Positions 1-8,051 of a stretch of DNA of 64,000 bases are shown here, in pieces. The notes under the pieces were generated by a model. The model did not search any database, was not told the DNA's origin, and saw only the letters and a program-made list of their open reading frames with translations. The number at the start of each line of letters is the position of its first letter. Within the stretch, counting starts at the first letter, position 1. Origin of the DNA: CAVZQN01 sp963837395 (GTDB lineage Bacteria; Acidobacteriota; HRBIN11; JAKEFK01). The translations under genes were made by a program, and so were the position numbers. Where the stretch lies: assembly GCA_963837395.1 (NCBI GenBank), contig CAWINI010000003.1:744001-808000 (forward strand), read 5' to 3'.

Positions 1-183
1 ATGATACGTATTGGCCAAAACGATGGATGTTCCAAGCTCTTTGAGTTGAGCAGGCAGCAGACCTTTGACCGCTGCTTGCGTACCAACTGGCATGAATGCG
101 GGAGTGGGAATTGTGCCGTGGGGCGTCGATATCTCAGCTAACCTGGCACGGCTTCCTGCCGCCTTTTTATGGATCCTGAACAT
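1..183 (-). CDS. tgt: Queuine tRNA-ribosyltransferase, N-terminal fragment
   Basis: This is the first 61 residues of a Tgt protein whose gene runs off the left edge. Tgt exchanges guanine-34 for the queuosine precursor in tRNAs for Asp, Asn, His and Tyr. The visible translation contains the family hallmark TPHGTIPTPAFMPVGTQ followed by VKGLLPAQLKELG and LANTYH, which matches the start of the TIM barrel. The ATG at 183 is the only start between an in-frame TAA (at 224-226) and the conserved region. GAAGGA lies directly against it, so ribosome-binding spacing is poor. The gene follows the RES toxin on the same strand after 69 bp that hold a short inverted repeat. Confidence 0.9.
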   Translation of the reverse strand, partial: MFRIHKKAAGSRARLAEISTPHGTIPTPAFMPVGTQAAVKGLLPAQLKELGTSIVLANTYH

Positions 184-194
184 TCCTTCAAAGA

Positions 195-224
195 AACCAC
201 AAAGACTCGAAGACCTTGGTGGTT
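195..224. repeat. Intergenic inverted repeat (CTCTGTGG/AACCACAAAG word family)
   Basis: AACCACAAAG at the left pairs imperfectly with CTTGGTGGTT at the right. It lies between the RES toxin gene and tgt and belongs to the dispersed intergenic repeats found throughout the window. Confidence 0.5.
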
Positions 225-252
225 AATAGAAACGGCACATTCTACCACAAAG

Positions 253-714
253 TTAGCTAAACATTCGCTCATCTAGATTAAATGCAATGGGTTTGCTAAT
301 TTTCATTTTCTTGAAGTCCGCGTGATCGGGGTTAATCAAGTAGTTCAATTCTTGAGGGATTACTGCAGAGGGCACCGTCAAAATAGCAGCCGCACTATTT
401 TTGATCCATTTTTTTCCAATTTCTCTTAATTCATCCATCGCAGGATACATCCGCCAATTTAAAGGGAGTTTCGATTCAGAAACCCGTTCCATCCGCACAT
501 TCTTGGGAATTTCCAGGGAGATCGAAACCAGATCATTCGGTCTGGTTTCTTTACTCACATGGACGAAGTATTCGAGTGCTGCGAGCGAAAGAGTTGCTGA
601 AGTATAGACAATGCGGATGCCCGGCGGGTTCCATCTGCCGCCATAAAGCCGTGCACCTTCACCGGTGAAAGCTTGCGAATAGCGGCGTTTGGGCACAATC
701 CGCCAAACGCGCAT
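253..714 (-). CDS. RES-domain toxin (NAD+-degrading family)
   Basis: A 153-residue protein covering the whole RES domain (PF08808). The family motifs are visible: GARLYGGRWNPPG with the conserved arginine near residue 27, then VYTSATLSLAALEYFVH with the conserved glutamate, and a serine in the later TVPSAVIPQELNYLINP segment. Characterised RES toxins destroy NAD+ in the cell; that activity is inferred here from the family. The start ATG overlaps the antitoxin stop in a TAATG junction, giving the antitoxin-first translational coupling usual for RES/Xre pairs. Length is typical and no key residue looks missing. Confidence 0.9.
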   Translation of the reverse strand: MRVWRIVPKRRYSQAFTGEGARLYGGRWNPPGIRIVYTSATLSLAALEYFVHVSKETRPNDLVSISLEIPKNVRMERVSESKLPLNWRMYPAMDELREIGKKWIKNSAAAILTVPSAVIPQELNYLINPDHADFKKMKISKPIAFNLDERMFS

Positions 715-1157
715 TAGCTATAAACACCATGTTCAATCCGGCCAAGCACTTCCTCAACCTGCCTGGTGCCAATATCAGTATCGAGAATATCCAGTGGAGC
801 AATTCCACCTAAAGCTCGATTCCGTTCGTGTAACCACGCTGATGCTTTTTGTTCGGTGCCTAAAACGTAAGCAGCTAAAGCCCAGATCCGTGCAAGACGC
901 ACGACTCGATCGGATTCATCCGGCTCTAATCGCTTTTCCTTTTTACGGCGCGCAATCGTTCGCAGCGGCAATTGAATTACTTCAGCTACTTTGTCGCCTT
1001 TGATCCCCAGCTTTTCTACGACTGTAGCCAGCGATTCATAAGGAAGTCCTTCGCGTACGGCTTCGCGCAATTGGGTTTCGCTGGAAATGTTGCGCTTTAA
1101 TACGCTCTTTCCACCCAGCGTTTGGATGATTTTGTTGGTCGATAACATTTGTGCCAT
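714..1157 (-). CDS. Xre/MbcA/ParS-type antitoxin (DUF2384)
   Basis: A 147-residue partner of the RES toxin. The N-terminal two thirds resembles a degenerate Xre-like helix-turn-helix (YESLATVVEKLGIKGDKV and IQLPLRTIARRKKEKRL). The C-terminal part is the MbcA/ParS toxin-binding domain (DUF2384), with RVVRLARIWALAAYVLG, KASAWLHERNRALGG and PLDILDTDIGTRQVEEVLGRIEHGVY. Such proteins neutralise RES toxins and repress their own operon. Two ATGs are possible, at 1157 and 1148. The first is preceded almost directly by the -10 box, so the transcript may be nearly leaderless or translation may start at 1148. Two palindromic operator candidates flank the -10 box. Confidence 0.88.
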   Translation of the reverse strand: MAQMLSTNKIIQTLGGKSVLKRNISSETQLREAVREGLPYESLATVVEKLGIKGDKVAEVIQLPLRTIARRKKEKRLEPDESDRVVRLARIWALAAYVLGTEQKASAWLHERNRALGGIAPLDILDTDIGTRQVEEVLGRIEHGVYS

Positions 1158-1195
1158 ATGACATATATAATACTGCCAAATGGCACAATCTGCAA
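1152..1195 (-). promoter_or_regulatory. Toxin-antitoxin promoter with two operator-like palindromes
   Basis: Reading the minus strand, TTGCAG (1190-1195) and TATTAT (1167-1172) are spaced 17 bp apart. TGCCA-N2-TGGCA (1174-1185) fills the spacer. A second, one-mismatch copy (1152-1163) overlaps the start codon. The two palindrome centres are 22 bp apart, about two helical turns, as expected for cooperative binding by the antitoxin or the complex. The -35 match is weak. Confidence 0.6.
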
Positions 1196-1197
1196 AC

Positions 1198-3747
1198 TTA
1201 ATGGACGGTAATGTAGCCGAATGAACCTGTTGTGTTTTTAGCCTGGAATCCTACGGTACCATTGGGAGGAACAGGTGCCGCTGGTGTTAGCGTAAATAGC
1301 GGTGAGTTGTCTACGTAGACGGTGAAGATCGTGCCATCAAAAGCAACTCTTACCTGGTAACTTACATTTGGATTCAACGTAATCGAAGCTTTATTTTTAG
1401 TAACGATGCGACCCCCGGCTCTTTGCTTTAAAACGATCTTATCGTTTTCTTCCTTAAACAAAAGCTCCATGGTGTTTTGCTTATCTTGATACCAGCCTAA
1501 CATCCAAATTTTGTTTCCAAATCCACCTGCGGTCATCATCGCAGATTCTTCAAAACAAGTTTGACAACCATTGAAAATAGGAGTTGCAATGATAATTGCT
1601 TTCTTGCGATCAGGCGTTCCATTCAAAGAACCGCCAGATTCATTCCAAGAAGTTTTCAAAACAGTCCAATTTGGATTCATCACACCATCTTCGAAATCAT
1701 CACAAAGCTTGCAAGTATTGGTGATATCAATTGTGTAATCCTTGCTCTTCGCACACGTCTGCGCATCAACAGCGGTGATTGTGAAATTCGCGGTTTCAAC
1801 CATGGCAGGAGTTCCGCTGATTACACCGGTGGATGGATTCAATGTTAATCCTGAAGGCAAAGCTCCAGCTGTTACCGAAAATGTGTAAGGTGCCATTCCA
1901 CCTGAAACAGAAATTGTTTGCAGATACGAAACACCAACATCGCCATGTGGCAAAGTAGGTGGCGATACAACTAACAATGGACAAATCGCGAGGGTGTAAT
2001 TTCGACTACCGGCACATCCATTTGCATCAAGTGGTGTGAATACAAGAGCGACAAAGTTTGGTTCAGTTGGTGTTCCGCTAACAGTACCGGTCAAGCTATC
2101 AAGCATGAGGCCAAGTGGCAACTGACCTTCCGGCATGGTCATAAAATAAGGAGCGGTTCCGCCTGATGCAGTTAAAGTTTGTGAATAAGGAACATTGATT
2201 TCACCATTCGGAAGCAATACCGGGGCTACATCTATAAAATCGGTATCAGGCGAATAGAGTCCGCCTGTATTGAGTTTATTCCCTTTGCTTCCGCCCCAAA
2301 TAATCATTTTCGATCCGTTCCAAACTGCGCCATGATCGATCCGATCTTCCGGTGAATTCGGACCTACAGCCGTGGGTTTCCATGTATCGGTTGCTGGCAA
2401 ATAACGTCCGCCGCTTCTTGTTACAATCAAATATTCTCCGCCCCAAATAATCATTTCAGTGCCAGTCCAAATAGCAGTGTGATGTGTTCGCGGAAATGGA
2501 ACACCTGGAGCAGTTGATGTTGGTTGCCATGAATCGGAAACAGGATTGTATCTTCCACCGCTATTAAAACTTTGAGCTGTTTGGAAACCTCCACCCCAAA
2601 CAATCATTTCACTTCCGGTCCAAACTGCTGTGTGTCCGAAGCGTGCATCAGGAGCGTTGGTGAGTGAAGTTGGGAGCCAGCTATTGGAAGATGGATTGTA
2701 ACGTCCGCCAGTATTTAATGCGTTGTTTCCATCAAAGCCGCCCCAGATCACCATATATTGTCCAGTCCACACTGCCGTGGTTTCGGTCATTTCTGCTGGA
2801 TTATTTGGATCCGATGCGATCGATTGCCAACTATTTGTGGATGGATTGTATCGACCGCCTGCATTCACTGCTGATTGTGATTGACCTTTACTAACAATCA
2901 TTTCTGTTCCAGTCCAAACCGCGACATGATCAAACCGCGCGGATGGAACACCTGCAACAGAAGTAGTAGTCCATGTATCACTGACTGGATTGTAGCGGCC
3001 TCCGGTATTCAATTCATTCAGGGTTACACTGAAGCCGCCCCAAATGATCATTTCACTGCCGGTCCAAACTGCAGTATGGCTATATCGTGCTGTCGGAACA
3101 TTTGCACCTATCGATGTAGGTGTCCACGTGTTAAGCGCTGGATCGTAACGGCCGCCCGTATTCAAACCTGATGGTCCGCCGCCCCAAACTATCATTTCAG
3201 TTCCGGTCCAAATCGTTGAATGATGTGCGCGTCCTTCAGGTGGATTCACTGCCGTCATCGGCTCCCATCCTTCACAAGTTGCCTGAATGATTGCCGGCAA
3301 TTTGTATATTGGTGAGCCGTTATTTGTAATTGGATTTTTGTTTTTTCGATTAGTTCGTGCAGTCAAACTTGGTCGTACTAAAGTTTCAGCGATTAAGGAC
3401 GGATCATTATTCAAAGTTTCAAAAAGCTCCTTCAGCATCTCAGGATTGCGAGTCGTCTTTGCAATCCGATTCATTTCCACCTGCAACATTTCGGGAGAAA
3501 TCTTCAATTCATCCGATTTCTTCATCGAGCTAATAACTTTTTGCTCGATCAGATCTCGAGGCACCATCAGCTCAAATTGCGGCTTATTATCTGGATTGCT
3601 TTCTGGCCAAAGACGATGGTTGTAGTAAACTCTTTCGATTTTTTCCTGAGCCTGGATCCGCTCAGTCAGAGTTAGTGATTGCCCACAAATGCCAGTAGAT
3701 ACAAATATGGATAGTAATATAGATACAATAAGAACAAGTCCCTTCAT
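1198..3747 (-). CDS. Exported kelch-repeat protein with Ig-like and shared C-terminal domains
   Basis: An 849-residue exported protein. A signal peptide (about 1-22) leads into a helical N-terminal domain (about 25-130; LTERIQAQEKIERVYYNHR, then MLQVEMNRIAKTTRNPEML). Its spacing recalls SurA-like foldase N-domains, but that resemblance is only by eye. Seven kelch units of about 50 residues follow (about 172-515), each carrying HTAVWTGSEMIIWGG and TGGRYNP-like motifs and likely forming one beta-propeller. Two putative Ig domains of the He_PIG type (GTAPY...LPLGL...SGTP) come next. The last 171 residues (from C679) form the CxxCDDFEDG domain shared with four other proteins in this window. It is a paralogue of the next gene. 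The start is supported by AGAGGA five bases upstream and a TGTTAGAAT extended -10. Function unknown; a surface or adhesive role is inferred. Confidence 0.85.
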   Translation of the reverse strand: MKGLVLIVSILLSIFVSTGICGQSLTLTERIQAQEKIERVYYNHRLWPESNPDNKPQFELMVPRDLIEQKVISSMKKSDELKISPEMLQVEMNRIAKTTRNPEMLKELFETLNNDPSLIAETLVRPSLTARTNRKNKNPITNNGSPIYKLPAIIQATCEGWEPMTAVNPPEGRAHHSTIWTGTEMIVWGGGPSGLNTGGRYDPALNTWTPTSIGANVPTARYSHTAVWTGSEMIIWGGFSVTLNELNTGGRYNPVSDTWTTTSVAGVPSARFDHVAVWTGTEMIVSKGQSQSAVNAGGRYNPSTNSWQSIASDPNNPAEMTETTAVWTGQYMVIWGGFDGNNALNTGGRYNPSSNSWLPTSLTNAPDARFGHTAVWTGSEMIVWGGGFQTAQSFNSGGRYNPVSDSWQPTSTAPGVPFPRTHHTAIWTGTEMIIWGGEYLIVTRSGGRYLPATDTWKPTAVGPNSPEDRIDHGAVWNGSKMIIWGGSKGNKLNTGGLYSPDTDFIDVAPVLLPNGEINVPYSQTLTASGGTAPYFMTMPEGQLPLGLMLDSLTGTVSGTPTEPNFVALVFTPLDANGCAGSRNYTLAICPLLVVSPPTLPHGDVGVSYLQTISVSGGMAPYTFSVTAGALPSGLTLNPSTGVISGTPAMVETANFTITAVDAQTCAKSKDYTIDITNTCKLCDDFEDGVMNPNWTVLKTSWNESGGSLNGTPDRKKAIIIATPIFNGCQTCFEESAMMTAGGFGNKIWMLGWYQDKQNTMELLFKEENDKIVLKQRAGGRIVTKNKASITLNPNVSYQVRVAFDGTIFTVYVDNSPLFTLTPAAPVPPNGTVGFQAKNTTGSFGYITVH

Positions 3748-3771
3748 CAGTCCTCTCAGCCTAGCAATTGG

Positions 3772-3780
3772 ATTCTAACA
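3772..3780 (-). promoter_or_regulatory. Extended -10 promoter of the first kelch gene
   Basis: The minus strand reads TGTTAGAATC, a TGn extended -10 with 5/6 match to TATAAT, 24 bp before the start codon. The same TGTTAGAATC occurs upstream of the paralogous kelch gene. No convincing -35 box is seen, as is common for extended -10 promoters. Confidence 0.45.
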
Positions 3781-3842
3781 TAGAAGATAGGCGCAAAATC
3801 ACAGATTGAGTAGAGGTAAAAACTTCTTTGGAGGGGGCAAGC

Positions 3843-6800
3843 TCACTTAACGGATATATAACCGAATGAACCTGTAGTGCCTCTCGTTTGAAAACCTATT
3901 GAACCACTGGGAACTGAGCCTATCGGTGTTAATGTAAAAAGCGACGAGCCGTTTACAAAAACTGTGAAAATACTTCCATCATATGAAACCTTTACGACAT
4001 AACTGGTGTTCGGATCGATAGTAAAAGACGCTTTTGCTTTCGCAACAACTCTGCCGTTCACTCTTTGCTTCAATACGATCTTGTCGTTTTCTTCTTTGAA
4101 CTGCAATTCCATCAAGTTGTTTTTATTAACGTACCACCCAAACATCGAAATTTTGTTTCTGCTGCCGCCTGCAGTCATCATCGTAGTTTCTTCGGAGCAA
4201 CTCTGACAACCGCTGAAAATTGGACTTGCCACAATCACCGCTTTTCTCCGACTCGGTATTCCGATAAGAAAACCGCCTGCTTCACTCCATGCATTTTTCA
4301 CAACAGTCCAATTCGGATCCAGCGTTCCATCTTCGAAGTCATCACAGAACAGACATGGCCCAGTGATGTTGATGGTGTAATCATGGCTTTTCGCGCATGT
4401 TATGAGATCAATAGCTGTAATCGTAAAGTTAAAGCTGCCGATGGTTGTAGGTGTTCCACTAATTACGCCAGCTTGTTGATCAAGTGTAAGACCATCTGGC
4501 AATGCTCCTGCTGTTATGGAAAATAAATATGGTGCGAGACCACCAGAAGTAATAATTGTTTGGTTATAAGGAACTCCGATTTCGCCTTCGGGCAATGTCG
4601 GAGGGTTGAAAGTAATTACAGGACATTTATTGAGCGAATAATATTCGCTACCTGAACATTCATTTACATCACTGGCTGTAAGGAAAAAGATTCCTCCTGG
4701 ATCATCACCACAATCAAATGGCGTACCACTGATTAATCCAGAGTCTGAATCCAATGTTAAACCACACGGCAATTCACCTGCGACCAGAAAGAACTTATAT
4801 GGTGCAGTACCACCTGTGGCGGAAATGTTTTGACTATAAGGCGTACCAACCTCCGAATTCGGAAGAGTTTTAGGAGTTACTTTGATCGATTCTTCATCTG
4901 GAGAATAAATTCCACCGCTGTTCAGTCCGGAGTAGAATCCTCCGCCCCAAACAACCATCTTAGTTCCTGTCCACACCGCAGTATGGCTACCTCTACCCAT
5001 TGGAGTATTGGATGCAATAGTAGTCGAAATCCAGGAGTCTGTTGATGGATCATATCGACCACCGGAATTCACTGACGAAGATCCACCAGAACTAATGTCG
5101 CCACCCCAGACTATCATTTCACTTCCTGTCCAAACTGCTGAATGCAAAGTACGGCCTAACAGAAGTCCGTTAGAAGTCGGCTGCCAGGTATCACTAATTG
5201 GGTCGTATCTTCCACCAGTATAAGTGGGATAAAGACTTGAAAAATTGCTGATTCCGCCCCAAACAATCATTTCATTGCCAGTCCAAACCGCTGAGTGATC
5301 AAAACGACCCACAGGAACATTGGTAATTGATGTTGATGTCCAGGTATCAGAAGAAGGATTGTATCGGCCACCAGTGTCAGTTGTGGAATCAGGATGTCCT
5401 CCGCCCCAAATAATCATTTCGCTTCCAGTCCAGACTGCAGTAGCGTTCTCACGCGCAAACGGAACATTTAGTCCGATCGATGTTGGCTGCCACGAATCGG
5501 TTAGCGGATCATATCGCCCACCGGTGTTCGCGAATTCCCCGCCCCATACAATCATCTCGCTTCCAGTCCATACAGCTACGTGATCAGTGCGTGCTTCTGG
5601 AACGTTTGCTCCAACTGATGTCGGTAACCAACTATCACTAATAGGATCGTAGCGACCTCCGGAATTGAACCAACCGTTATCATCGGTCCCGCCCCACACG
5701 ATCATTTCAGATCCGCTCCATACTGCGGTATGAGAAGCTCGCGCTTCTGGAACATTTGTTGTTGAGGTTGCTGTCCAATCATTTAATGCCAGATCGTAAA
5801 TCCCACCGGTATTCAAATATGGAAATTTGCCACCCCAAACTATCATTTCACTGCCAGTCCAGACTGCGGTGTGACCTGTGCGTTCTGATGGAGCGCTGTT
5901 TCCCAGGTTCAATTCAACCCAACTATCACTTGATGGGCTGTAACGCGCGCCATCTTGCAAGAATTCATAATTATCATTCTCACCTCCCCAAACGATCATT
6001 TCATTGCCAGTCCAAATGGCTGTATGACTTTCACGTTCTTCAATCGGTGCTGGAGCAATCGTTAACCAGGAATCCGTAACCGGTTCATAGGATGCTCCGG
6101 AATTTACTTCACCAACATCTTGCTCATTTCCTCCCCAAACAATCATTTTGGTACCTGTCCAAATCGCAGTATGAAATTCACGACCTCCAGGAACTCCTGA
6201 ATTTGTGGAAGTTGGAGTCCATGAATTGTTCGATGGATTGTATCGGCCACCATCATTAACGCGACTCCCATTACTAAGTCCACCCCAAACAATCATTTCA
6301 CTACCCGTCCAAACCGCCGTATGATCCCTTCGCGGTAAAGGTGAATTTGCATCAGCTATTGGCGCCCATGAATCAGACTGAGGATTATATTTTTTACCAT
6401 CGCCAAGAGGTGTAAATGATCCAGCATCACCACCCCAAATCAGCATCTCAGTTCCCGTCCAAACTGCGGTGTGGCTTTTACGCGCACTTGGAGCATTCGT
6501 CGTTGATGTCGCCTGCCATGAATCGCTACTAATTGTGTAGACTCCTCCTGAATTTAGAGTTGTCTGAAAAACATCGGCGATTCCACCCCAGACAATCATC
6601 GCGCTGCCAGTCCAGACAACTTTATGTCCGAATCTTGGAGAAGGTGCTGATGTAGATGCAATCGGGATCCAGCTATCATTTACGGGATCATAGCGGGCAC
6701 CGCTGTTCAATGCCGTTCCGTTATATCCGCCCCAAATGATCATTTCATTACCGGTCCAAATTGCAGTATGCGAGTGCCGTGGAAGAGGAACATCCGTAGC

Positions 6801-7802
6801 AGTGGAAGTTGAAGTCCATGTATCTGTTGCTGGATTGTAACGTGCACCAGAGTTAACGTAGACGTAATTACTCGCCCCACCCCAAATGATCATTTCGCTA
6901 CCAGTCCAAACTGCTGTGTGTTCGAAACGATTTATTGGCGAGCCATTCAAACTTGCTACGTCTTCCCAACCTTCACAGGCTGAGCCGAAGTTGATTGGCG
7001 GCAGTTCATAATGGGAAATATTAAATGCAGTTTTCGTCAACGAAATCGTTGGAGCAATTTCTTCCCACCATTGCACAAAACTCTTCTTCGGAATGTTTAA
7101 CATCTGCAAGTCAAATTGATTTTCGGTTTGATTTAGAATGCGACTTAGCAAAAAAGAATCAGAATTTTCTTTCAAATAGATATGATTTTGTTCTGGATAT
7201 TGTTTTTTCAGATTTGCAAATTCTTCTTTTGATAACTGGATCCGATTCGATTGCCTGTTGGATGATTGTAAAGCCATCTGAAATGTCAGTGTCGAGTAAG
7301 TCCCCGGAAGCGATTGATTTTTTGTTTGGATCGAACGCGCCAGCGCTCTGGTATCAGAATGAAATCGCTGATCAAATGCGTACCAACTTCGGATCATGCG
7401 ATCAGATAAAGTCTGGCGCGCAAGAGTCTCGGCAATTACCAAAGGATCATTGCCAAGTGCAGAAAATAGTTCCTGAAGCATTTCGGGATCTTTCGTTGTC
7501 TTAGCGATCCGATTCATTTCTTGCTGCAACATCACAGCACTAATTGGACGTTTCCAAAGATTTTCTAAGGATTGCGATTTTTTCAGCGAATCAATTACTT
7601 TTTGTTCGATCACGCTACGAGGCACCATCTGCTCAAAAGAAGGTTTGGGTGTGTGATTACTTTCAGGCCATATACGATGGTTGTAATAAACCCGTTCAAT
7701 TTTTTCTTGTGCCTGAATTCTTTCAGTTAAAGTTATTGAAAAGGCGGGAGATGCTAAACCTAGAAGCGTCAAAAAGGCGACAACACTGAGTCCTACTTTC
7801 AT
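3843..7802 (-). CDS. Exported kelch-repeat protein, 14 units, with Ig-like and shared C-terminal domains
   Basis: A 1319-residue paralogue of the neighbouring 849-residue protein. A signal peptide (about 1-22) is followed by the same N-terminal helical domain (LTERIQAQEKIERVYYNHR), here extended with a segment that includes RSWYAFDQRFH. It carries 14 kelch units with HTAVWTGSEMIVWGG-type cores, exactly twice the neighbour's seven, enough for two propellers. Two He_PIG Ig-like domains and the 171-residue CxxCDDFEDG C-terminal domain (from about 1149) follow. The kelch block is a tandem DNA repeat of roughly 160 bp, which could confuse short-read assembly. The start is supported by AGAGGGG five bases upstream and its own promoter. 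Substrate or partner unknown; export to the surface is inferred. Confidence 0.85.
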   Translation of the reverse strand: MKVGLSVVAFLTLLGLASPAFSITLTERIQAQEKIERVYYNHRIWPESNHTPKPSFEQMVPRSVIEQKVIDSLKKSQSLENLWKRPISAVMLQQEMNRIAKTTKDPEMLQELFSALGNDPLVIAETLARQTLSDRMIRSWYAFDQRFHSDTRALARSIQTKNQSLPGTYSTLTFQMALQSSNRQSNRIQLSKEEFANLKKQYPEQNHIYLKENSDSFLLSRILNQTENQFDLQMLNIPKKSFVQWWEEIAPTISLTKTAFNISHYELPPINFGSACEGWEDVASLNGSPINRFEHTAVWTGSEMIIWGGASNYVYVNSGARYNPATDTWTSTSTATDVPLPRHSHTAIWTGNEMIIWGGYNGTALNSGARYDPVNDSWIPIASTSAPSPRFGHKVVWTGSAMIVWGGIADVFQTTLNSGGVYTISSDSWQATSTTNAPSARKSHTAVWTGTEMLIWGGDAGSFTPLGDGKKYNPQSDSWAPIADANSPLPRRDHTAVWTGSEMIVWGGLSNGSRVNDGGRYNPSNNSWTPTSTNSGVPGGREFHTAIWTGTKMIVWGGNEQDVGEVNSGASYEPVTDSWLTIAPAPIEERESHTAIWTGNEMIVWGGENDNYEFLQDGARYSPSSDSWVELNLGNSAPSERTGHTAVWTGSEMIVWGGKFPYLNTGGIYDLALNDWTATSTTNVPEARASHTAVWSGSEMIVWGGTDDNGWFNSGGRYDPISDSWLPTSVGANVPEARTDHVAVWTGSEMIVWGGEFANTGGRYDPLTDSWQPTSIGLNVPFARENATAVWTGSEMIIWGGGHPDSTTDTGGRYNPSSDTWTSTSITNVPVGRFDHSAVWTGNEMIVWGGISNFSSLYPTYTGGRYDPISDTWQPTSNGLLLGRTLHSAVWTGSEMIVWGGDISSGGSSSVNSGGRYDPSTDSWISTTIASNTPMGRGSHTAVWTGTKMVVWGGGFYSGLNSGGIYSPDEESIKVTPKTLPNSEVGTPYSQNISATGGTAPYKFFLVAGELPCGLTLDSDSGLISGTPFDCGDDPGGIFFLTASDVNECSGSEYYSLNKCPVITFNPPTLPEGEIGVPYNQTIITSGGLAPYLFSITAGALPDGLTLDQQAGVISGTPTTIGSFNFTITAIDLITCAKSHDYTINITGPCLFCDDFEDGTLDPNWTVVKNAWSEAGGFLIGIPSRRKAVIVASPIFSGCQSCSEETTMMTAGGSRNKISMFGWYVNKNNLMELQFKEENDKIVLKQRVNGRVVAKAKASFTIDPNTSYVVKVSYDGSIFTVFVNGSSLFTLTPIGSVPSGSIGFQTRGTTGSFGYISVK

Positions 7803-7821
7803 TGCACCCCTCTTTCGTTAG

Positions 7822-7851
7822 ATTCTAACAAATCTACGGATTAAGTAACAA
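7822..7851 (-). promoter_or_regulatory. Promoter of the second kelch gene
   Basis: The minus strand reads TTGTTA (7846-7851), an 18-bp spacer, then TAGAAT (7822-7827) with an upstream TG, 20 bp before the start codon. The TGTTAGAATC core is shared with the paralogous kelch gene. Confidence 0.5.
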
Positions 7852-7970
7852 CCCGGGCGAGATACTCACTAAGTAAGACCCCTCCTTTTTGTATGATTTG
7901 GCTAGGAGCCGAAAGTTGACGAGACTGGCTGATCCTGTTAGATTTAGTCCTCAGTAATTCTTTCATTTCT

Positions 7971-8029
7971 GGAGGGCGGGCGTCCCTGCCCGCCGCCAAT
8001 TTTATGGCGGGCACGGAGGCCCGCCCTCC
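7971..8029. repeat. GC-rich double-hairpin repeat, copy 1
   Basis: Two hairpins with identical 7-bp stems GGCGGGC/GCCCGCC and different loops, GTCCCT (7982-7987) and ACGGAG (8013-8018), enclosed by GGAGG/CCTCC. It sits between the divergent kelch gene and secA. A second copy in the reverse orientation lies at 26440-26497 and has the reverse-complement loops. Confidence 0.75.
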
Positions 8030-8051
8030 TGTTAATGGGACCATATAAACA

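Noticed and set aside
4006..6079. Several plus-strand frames of 60-150 codons opposite the kelch genes
   Set aside because: They are mirror frames of the repeated coding sequence with no start signals or family features.
3843..7000. Short-period repeats (about 160 bp) within the kelch gene as a CRISPR candidate
   Set aside because: The period matches the kelch unit, and the conserved part encodes HTAVWTGSEM; there are no unique spacers.
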